The position numbers were made by a program, and so were the translations under genes. Source: Trichuris trichiura (lineage: Eukaryota; Nematoda; Enoplea; Trichinellida; Trichuridae). Taken from it: DNA of 64,000 bases. This document shows positions 57,678-64,000 of the stretch, one piece after another (within the stretch, counting starts at the first letter, position 1; every line of letters begins with the position of its first letter). The DNA is taken from the NCBI GenBank assembly GCA_037903355.1, contig JBAJFE010000004.1, positions 2,480,001 through 2,544,000 on the forward strand, in the 5' to 3' direction. The notes beneath the pieces are model-generated. The model saw only the letters and a program-made list of their open reading frames with translations. It did no database searches and was not told the origin of the DNA.

Positions 57678-59014
57678 GAGGTTATTGACCCAAAGCATTG
57701 TATTGTACGGTGCCAGCATCGTTCGACCATTAGGTTTAACCATGGCGAAGTCCGCCGTTCATATTCAATAACTATATGACGAAGCTAACAGAAGTGTAGG
57801 AGACACCGATACTATTACCAGAAGCCAAAAATACAACGTTGATTGGCATGTATAACAACAATTTAAACAACATGGCATTTTCGTCTTCAAAAAGGGCGAA
57901 CATGATGATGGAATGTGCCCTCGTTGTAGCGCACATTTTTGCAATGCCAAATACAAGGTTTCCTTTTTTGGTAGCTTACTCGACAAATAAACTTCGCTAT
58001 TTTCACTGCATACCGCCAGAAGTATCTAAATTTCCATTTTCTACTTCGCGTTGTATCGTTTTACTTTGTTAGCTGTTACAGTTTGGAATGAAAACTAAAG
58101 TAATCTACCCACTAACACATTTGTCAAGTCGCAACAGCTCTTTTCCCCTGCAGCATTTCTTCTTGGTATAAGCTTTGCATTGCCCTGCTAGACAAGCGGC
58201 AATTCATCTTTACTTGATTTCATCAATTCTTACTGTAACATACTTCAACTGTCTTTTTTGAAGCTACTGATAAATTTTCCCGTTGCACTTTGGTCTATTT
58301 AAACGTTAGTTTTTTGTTTTACCGTCTGCGACTAGAAAAAAATTTTACTAGAGCTTGACGTGACTGTCTTTTCGCGCTACTGTGGCACCTTTTCTGCTCT
58401 GCCAAATTGGCGCGTTTTGTAAATTTAATAGCGCAAAAAACAACGATTTTTAATAATTTATTTTTGGAATTTTGTTGTTCACGCGATCAACAGGAATGCA
58501 CAGTTACTTGAACATCTTTTTATGGTATCACGTCCGAATTAGTACTATTTGATCGCTTTATTTTGTTGGTGCAAACTTTTCAATTTTTAAAGACCATGTA
58601 GACCCGTCTTTTATACAAATGAAAGATTCATTTTTGCGTGTTTGAAATCTCTCAAGCAGCTAAGTTTACATGGAAAGTAGGTTGTTCTTCATCTATATCG
58701 AGTGCACGTTTGCGTCTCTGAATCTGATAGAGACGTAATGTAGATAAATTTTTGCGGTTCGATGTGTTGATCCTTGTTCTGGTGTGGTTATTTTTCTCGC
58801 TGAAAGTTATTTTTAATTTATTGACGTGTAGCGATTTTAAAATCTGCAGCTATTTACGCGTTTTGTTTGCGGCATGTACAAAAGCGTGGGGTATGTTTAT
58901 TCTTCTTGATGCGCTTAGAGTCTTCGTACCGTCGCCTTTGTCTTCGGCTTTTCTTTTGCAATTCTTTTCTACGTATGTATTTGTACTCTTAGCCGGCATA
59001 GAAACTTACTCGAA
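57678..59014. other. Spacer upstream of TXNDC17 copy 1
   Basis: 1.3 kb between the U1 start and the first TXNDC17 gene, shared in diverged form with 59841-61339. A frame at 58752-59144 (+) overlaps the TXNDC17 start in another frame and is a shadow. An AG acceptor (GTACTCTTAG) ends 25 nt before the TXNDC17 ATG. Confidence 0.5.
57709..57728 (-). promoter_or_regulatory. Candidate U1 proximal sequence element
   Basis: On the minus strand CGATGCTGGCACC lies about 35-50 nt before the U1 start. The related block CGATGCTGGAACC occurs at the same distance before the truncated U1 copy. Position and conservation fit a snRNA promoter element; this is inference. Confidence 0.4.
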
Positions 59015-59362
59015 ATGCGTTTGGAAGAGCTACTCTCCGAGGTTGACCGTAACGCGGGTAAAAATATTTTCGTTTACTTCGCCGCATCGAAGGAGAAAGA
59101 CGGAAAAAGCTGGTGCCAACATTGTAATGAGGCAGATCCCGTGATTGCCGATTGCGCTACGAAGTTGCCAGAAGACAGTGTGTTGATTCGTTGTGACGTG
59201 GGCGACCGTCCAACTTGGAAAGATCCCAACAACGAATACAGAAAATATGACAAGCTGCGCTTGCATTTCGTACCAACTTTGATCAAGTGGGGCACTGAAC
59301 AACAACTAAACGGCCCTCAGTGTGGAAGAAGAGATTTAGTTGAAATGCTTCTCCAAAGCTGA
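59015..59362 (+). CDS. TXNDC17: Thioredoxin domain-containing protein 17 (TRP14-like), copy 1, altered active site
   Basis: Cytosolic thioredoxin-related oxidoreductase family acting on cystine and small disulfides. 115 aa, single exon. The family core is clear: NIFVYF, the loop SKEKDGKSW, GDRPTWKDPNNEYRK and VPTLIKWGT (cis-Pro). The redox motif at residues 33-37 is WCQHC instead of the WCPDC typical of TXNDC17: both cysteines are kept but the two intervening residues differ. The N-terminus is shorter than in the 123-aa human protein. The close ATG follows an AG acceptor by 25 nt. It is intact, so if expressed it should differ in redox potential or substrate use. Confidence 0.92.
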   Translation: MRLEELLSEVDRNAGKNIFVYFAASKEKDGKSWCQHCNEADPVIADCATKLPEDSVLIRCDVGDRPTWKDPNNEYRKYDKLRLHFVPTLIKWGTEQQLNGPQCGRRDLVEMLLQS

Positions 59363-59782
59363 GCTCCGTAGCCATCATATTCAATTTTCTTCTGATGAAC
59401 GGATAAGGTTAACTGGTTGTGGGTGTTTCGTAGGTTTAGAATACCTACTCTAAATCGTTAATAAAGATCTGCCTATTGCAGTCAAGATACACGCTATGCG
59501 TATATCTTGCTTCCAGTGCATTCGCTACACCTATTAGCTACAGTATGCTTTTATGAAATTCAGGCTGTTTGATGGCGTGTTCAAAGTGCCGATTCTATTC
59601 AAAACTTTTTTATTAAAACTTAGAAGGGAAAAAATAAGTGCCTCAAGTACGCCACTACTAAATTTGTTCCGTTTTTACGAAAATTTTTTGAAAAACTGAT
59701 TTTGCATTCTCGATGTCTGTATTTCAATTTCGTTTCTTTATCCAACTTGCATGTCTTTGCACAGTACATCGGCTATCAGGCA

Positions 59783-59840
59783 TTCTCGCCTTGGGAAACC
59801 ACTCTTCGTGATCAGACCTACTTCCCTACTAGGTAAGTAT
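59783..59840 (-). pseudogene. Truncated U1 snRNA copy
   Basis: On the minus strand from 59840 it keeps ATACTTACCT, then TGATCACGAAGAGTGGTT and GGCGAG, matching the first ~58 nt of the U1 at 57677 with several substitutions (AG instead of GG after the first ten bases). Similarity ends at about 59783, before stem-loops II-IV and the Sm site. Some 5' flank is also shared. It lacks what is needed for a stable snRNP and is best explained as the tandem-duplication junction. Confidence 0.9.
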
Positions 59841-61339
59841 GAGAGCTCCTGACGCAGAGCATTTTGTTGGGTGGTTCCAGCATCGTTTAACGCTAACGCA
59901 AGAGAGCTACACAAATAATAGAAAAAGTGGTATCCATAAAGCTCGCTGTTGGACGATACGAAAGGCAAAACTTTGAGAGTTTGCTAATGCGTTCTTCTTT
60001 TACTCATTCGTTTCAGGTTTCCTTTCTTTCATAAGCTCACTTATAACGAATTCTGAAATTTCTGTAACAAACGTCGAAAGCGTACGACCGGCGAAGTCTG
60101 GACAGAAAAATGCTGCTTATTGTTAACGCCAGGCGCTCAGACTCTCCGCTCGTTTATTAATATTAGTAGTCACCGGTTTCAGCCACTTAAGGCAAGAGCT
60201 GTCGCGGTAGCTAACCAGAAATGAAGGGTTCTTCGCTCTATGACTCACATTAGCATGAAAGCGTGATAAATTTTTTCAGTGATTTTGTTCACTTTTCGCA
60301 AGTTCCATTGTGCTATCCCACCAATGAGAATACGGAGTGATAGCCAATGACGAAAAAGATCCACGACGCGTAGTAGCTGCACTTCCTCAAACCCTTCGCT
60401 GACCCTCTAAATTTTCATGCCTCGTTTCGAACACATTGTCCCCATCGAGATCACTATCGCTCACTTTGGGTATCACTGGTATAAGCTTTGCATTGCCCTG
60501 CTAGACAAGCGGTAATTCATACTTACTTGATTTCATCAGTGCTTACTGTAACATATTTCAACAGTCTTTTCTTGGAGCTGCTGATAAATTTTTCCGTTGC
60601 ATTTTAGTTTATTTAAACGTTAGTTTTTGATTTTACTGTCTGCGACCAGAAAAAAACATTTACGAGAGCTAGACGTGACTGTCTTTTACACGCTACTGAG
60701 GCACTTTTTCTGCTCTGTCAAATTGGCGCACTCCGCAAGTTTAGTAGCGCAAAAAGCAACGATTTTTAATAATTTATTTTCGGCATTTTGTTGTTCTCGC
60801 GATCCGCTGTCAACAGGAATTCATGGTTACTTGAACATCTTTTTATGGTATCACTTCCGAATTGGTACCTTTTGAGCCCTCTGTTTTGTTATTGCGTACT
60901 TTACGATGTAGAACCGTCTATTGTATTAATGAGGCATTTATTTTTGCGTACTTAAAATCTCACAAGCAGCTAATTTTATATAAAAAGTAGTTCGTTCGTC
61001 AGTCATCTCGAGTGTATGTTTGCCTCTCTGAATCTGATAGAGACGTAATGTAGCGTTTTTGCAGTTCAATGTGTTGATAATTATTCCTATGTGGTCAGTT
61101 TTCCCGCTGAAAGTTATTTTTAATTTTTTGACGTGTAGCGATTTTAAAATCTGCAGCTATTTACGCGTTTAGTTTGCATGTTTTGCTTACAGACGGCATG
61201 AACGAAAGCGTGAGACACGCTTGTTCTTCTTAATGCGCTTAGAGTCTTCGTACTGTCGCCTTCGTATTCGGCTTTTCATTAGCAACTCATTGATTTATAA
61301 TATTTTTACAAACTTAGCCGGCATAGAAACTTACTCGAA
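59841..61339. other. Spacer upstream of TXNDC17 copy 2
   Basis: 1.5 kb, the diverged duplicate of 57678-59014 with about 150 nt extra. No additional gene is visible. An AG acceptor lies 25 nt before the ATG, as in copy 1 (shared CCGGCATAGAAACTTACTCG leader). Confidence 0.5.
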
Positions 61340-61687
61340 ATGCGTTTGCAAGAGCTACTTTCCGAGATTGACCGTAACGCGGGTAAGAATATTTTCATTT
61401 ACTTCACCGGATCAAAGGACAAAAACGGGAAAAGCTGGTGCCCAGACTGTAACGTGGCAGATCCCGTGATTACCGATTGCGCTACGAAGCTGCCGGAAGA
61501 CAGTGTGTTGATTCGCTGCGAAGTGGGCGACCGTCCAACTTGGAAAGATCCCAACAACGAATACAGAAAACATGACAAGTTGCGCTTGACTTGCGTACCA
61601 ACTTTGATCAAGTGGGGCACTCAACAACGACTGAACGACGTTCAGTGTGGAAAAAGGGATTTAGTTGAAATGCTTCTTGAAAGCTGA
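61340..61687 (+). CDS. TXNDC17: Thioredoxin domain-containing protein 17 (TRP14-like), copy 2, canonical active site
   Basis: 115 aa, single exon, closely similar to copy 1. It keeps the canonical features: IFIYFTGSKDKNGKSWCPDC with the WCPDC redox motif at residues 33-37, GDRPTWKDPNNEYRK, and VPTLIKWGT with the cis-Pro. This copy is probably the functional equivalent of human TXNDC17. An identical 25-nt leader after an AG acceptor precedes the ATG. It lies 2,325 bp downstream of copy 1. Confidence 0.95.
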   Translation: MRLQELLSEIDRNAGKNIFIYFTGSKDKNGKSWCPDCNVADPVITDCATKLPEDSVLIRCEVGDRPTWKDPNNEYRKHDKLRLTCVPTLIKWGTQQRLNDVQCGKRDLVEMLLES

Positions 61688-63129
61688 TCTCTGTAGCTAT
61701 CATATTTAATGTTCTATTAATGAACGGATAAGGTTAAGTGGTTGTGGACGTTTGTTGGTGAAGGTTTGCCTATTTCAATTAAAGCATACGGTGATTGGTA
61801 CATATTGCTGTCTATTTGACCGTCTTCTAGCTTAATCGCTGCACCTGTTAGCTACAGTATGCTTTTACGGAAGTCAGGCTCTTTAATAAAATGTTCAAAA
61901 TGCTGATTGTATTCAGAACATTTTTTTATAAAATCATTAAAAAGGACAATATAAGTGGCCAAGCTACGTTGCCATTTTTTTACTTTATGCTGAATTTGTT
62001 AATATAATTTATGCGAAAACGTTCCACTCTCGGTGTCTAGATTTCGTTTCTTTTTCCAACTTGCGGGTCTTTGCACATTAAGCAGGCGTTTTTGACAGAA
62101 TATTGCGATTGACAAACGTTCCCGCCTATTTATTGCATTGGGCTTGAAGGCCTGAGCGTTATGCAAATCTCATATTCGTGAATTTTATTGTTTTTATGCA
62201 AATTATAACAATTTGTTCTAAGTGCTGGCTGTTTTACTTAATGCCATTGAAGCTACACGTGCAATCATCGTTTAACCATGCACCTTCCTTTGTCGTTCAA
62301 AAACAATCGCAGAAATCGTATCTCTGTAATTCCTTTGTCCTTTTTTGCGCGCCGCACCTTCCATATTAAGTTCCGCCTTCTATGAGCACTAAAATAATAT
62401 AGCCAGTTATGAATTTGTATGAATTTTTGTTCAGTCCAAAATACAAGTCTTACTCGCGAGCGTCTGCCTACCTTATTCTGCCCTTGTTTAAGCCTAATCC
62501 AAAATATAAATCTCGTTTTTACTCTTAGGCTTAGTTAAGGCTAAGAGACAAAACCCGCGCTTTTTTAAAATATTCCCGTTGCCACTTGCTATGGCTGAAC
62601 AGTTGGGTTTCAGTTTTTAATTCAACTTTCTCCCTTTCTTTTTTTACTTAACAATAGGACTTAGGTGCGAGTGCGACGATATGATAGATGATAACTCAAG
62701 TGAAATGGATGGCTTTTGGCAGAGTTCGTTTAGTGCTCAATGCTTTATGCCTCTCTTTTTTCAGCAACTGTAAAAATGGGACAGCTACGAAAGCGTTAAC
62801 AGTTTCAAGTTTTGCCGTCATTCCAATGGCCAAATAGGGCTCTGATCATTCTAGCAAACACATGATAAAATCGTAAATTCTGAGCTTAACATTGTACGCA
62901 ATTTCGGAATAGCAGTTAGGGGCTGAAGCTGTGCAAACGCAATAAATGAAATAAACTTGAGAGACGTAATGTTTACTAAATAGTTACTCCGAAAACAATC
63001 GGCAAATATGGTAAATACGCAGCCTAGAGGTTTACTGTAAAAATATTTCTAAAAGGACGAGCGATTTTCAAGCTGCAAAGCTTTATTGAATATGTTAACT
63101 CATTTTAGCCAAAGGAAAGCTCGAAAGCG
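61688..63129. other. Intergenic region TXNDC17-bHLH
   Basis: About 1.4 kb. The first ~400 nt is the tail of the tandem duplication. Around 62486-62546 is a short inverted arrangement of TAAGCCTAA and CTTAGGCTTAG related to the repeats in the ATR intron. An AATAAA-type signal for the bHLH gene (minus strand) lies near 63090. Confidence 0.5.
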
Positions 63130-63759
63130 TCATAACTTACGTGATGCCTTTACGTAAGAATTTTTTCTGCTGATTTCAGCAACGACCACGTCGGCGAAAT
63201 TTGAATTTCCAAGAATATTGCTTTGGCTTGAGACCAGCTGTGCTTCCAGATATCGTATGTACTGTATGGCAAGGCGCAGCGTTTTTATCTGCGTAACTGA
63301 CTTGTCCGTTGGAACGTAAGGTATTCTATACTTCAATGCTCTAAAAGCCTTCCTGATAGCCTCGCTTCGACGACGCTCTTTCAGCAGATTGCGCATACGT
63401 GCTCTGTTGTTCCTTTCCATGGTGCATACAGGCTCTTTGTGTCGAATTTTGCCTTTTGCAAACAGTATGGACGGAATGCATTGTTCCTGGACTGCATCAA
63501 CATGATTATCCAACGTAATCGAATGCATGCGGTCTGGCATGGTCGCTTCGTGTATTTCATTTTGATAACTATTCAAGTAGTCAGAGAATGCCAAGTCGTA
63601 AGTATGTGCAGACGATATTGAATCTAGAGGGCATTGCATAGTGGTCGCGGATGACCAGAATGAGTCATCCGCTTGATTATTGAAACTTCCGGCTGTGGGA
63701 CATAAGATATTCGCATCATATTGTCCATTATTGCAAGCAGTCGCTGACCAGTACATCAT
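63130..63759 (-). CDS. bHLH transcription factor (class A, Twist/Hand-like)
   Basis: 209-aa frame with a bHLH domain at about residues 117-172. The basic region has RARMRNLLKERRRSEAI, including the DNA-contacting ERRR. Helix 1 is AIRKAFRALKYRIPYVP, the loop TDKSVT, and helix 2 QIKTLRLAIQYIRYLEAQL. The IP-VP-loop-IKTLRLA-YI pattern is closest to the Hand/Twist/Fer group, but the subfamily cannot be fixed. The N-terminal 110 residues are Asn/Ser/Gln-rich. The Asn normally three residues before ERxR is replaced by Leu, with Asn one position earlier. An upstream frame (63928-63728) could be 5' UTR or an earlier exon. The end overlaps a GTAAGT donor, so a further 3' exon is possible. Confidence 0.82.
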   Translation of the reverse strand: MMYWSATACNNGQYDANILCPTAGSFNNQADDSFWSSATTMQCPLDSISSAHTYDLAFSDYLNSYQNEIHEATMPDRMHSITLDNHVDAVQEQCIPSILFAKGKIRHKEPVCTMERNNRARMRNLLKERRRSEAIRKAFRALKYRIPYVPTDKSVTQIKTLRLAIQYIRYLEAQLVSSQSNILGNSNFADVVVAEISRKNSYVKASRKL

Positions 63760-64000
63760 TGAACTGAGACACTGAGTCCTTGGGCAGCAGTGACCGTTGA
63801 GAGCTAAGACAGCGGAACACGAGTGCTATTTGTCCAGACCGTACAATTAGTTCTTGCAATGGATTAACAGCATTGGCTGGCGACCGTCGGTACTTTTTGA
63901 CGCCTACTTCCGATTGACCATAGTACATACTTGCAAGTGGTCGGTTTACTCAACACCAGTAGCCTATGTTGTCTTAACAATAGCTGATAAATACTTTTCA

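Larger units (their letters stand above)
57620..62090. repeat. ~2.2-kb tandem duplication (U1 5' half + TXNDC17)
   Basis: Unit 1 (about 57620-59780) and unit 2 (about 59783-62090) share, in order, the U1 5' part and its upstream flank, a block with TTTGCATTGCCCTGCTAGAC (58177 and 60488), a block with TCTGAATCTGATAGAGACG, the TXNDC17 gene, and a tail with CCAACTTGC then TCTTTGCAC. The junction at ~59783 cuts the U1 copy about 58 nt from its 5' end. Only TXNDC17 remains strongly similar. Confidence 0.85.

Noticed and set aside
57420..57743. 107-codon minus-strand protein frame
   Set aside because: It covers the U1 snRNA gene; the RNA landmarks explain the conservation.
58752..59144. 130-codon + strand frame with hydrophobic N-terminus before TXNDC17 copy 1
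   Set aside because: It overlaps TXNDC17 in another frame, and the equivalent frame in the duplicate unit is not conserved.

Overview
The window is eukaryotic nuclear DNA from an animal with a compact, AT-leaning genome. All recognisable genes belong to conserved animal or eukaryotic families. Introns are mostly short (about 34-120 nt), with TTTCAG/TTTTAG-type acceptors and GTAAG/GTATG-type donors. Several start codons sit 3-25 nt downstream of an acceptor-like AG. Short interstitial TTAGGC runs also occur. Together this points to a nematode, possibly an early-branching (Trichuris/Trichinella-like) one. The genus is inference and needs a database search.

Layout. 1-13264 (+): ATR checkpoint kinase with its 5' end outside the window; a 2.7 kb intron (881-3575) holds two tRNA-Trp genes between two MITE-like elements. 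13560-13955 (-): RBX1-type RING protein. 15586-19735 (+): POLE3, ZNHIT3 and VPS45 in a head-to-tail row. 19.7-23.4 kb: no recognised gene. 23371-40397 (-): four head-to-tail genes in transcription order ULK (unc-51/ATG1), CCZ1, VPS37 and a doublecortin-like kinase. The CCZ1 intron is filled by a ~200-bp tandem repeat and one ULK intron holds a repeated 88-bp hairpin. 41458-41778 (-): small charged orphan. 43522-45327 (+): ITFG1. 45507-47144 (+): TRAPPC2L. 48829-55355 (+): NUP153-like nucleoporin. 57515-62.1 kb: U1 snRNA gene plus a tandem duplication carrying two TXNDC17 genes and a truncated U1 copy. 63130-63759 (-): bHLH transcription factor.

How the genes relate. The most suggestive arrangement is ULK-CCZ1-VPS37. 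These act at successive steps of autophagy and endolysosomal traffic (initiation kinase, Rab7 exchange-factor subunit, ESCRT-I subunit). They lie on one strand with gaps of about 345 and 144 bp, and the two downstream starts sit 3 and 6 nt after AG acceptors, as expected for a trans-spliced nematode operon. VPS45 and TRAPPC2L nearby are also membrane-traffic genes, but no shared control is visible. Exon coordinates were worked out by hand from splice signals, reading phase and recalled human homologues. Where this failed (ATR 5' exons, ATR around 12.0-12.2 kb, DCLK tail, NUP153 middle) the entry says so.
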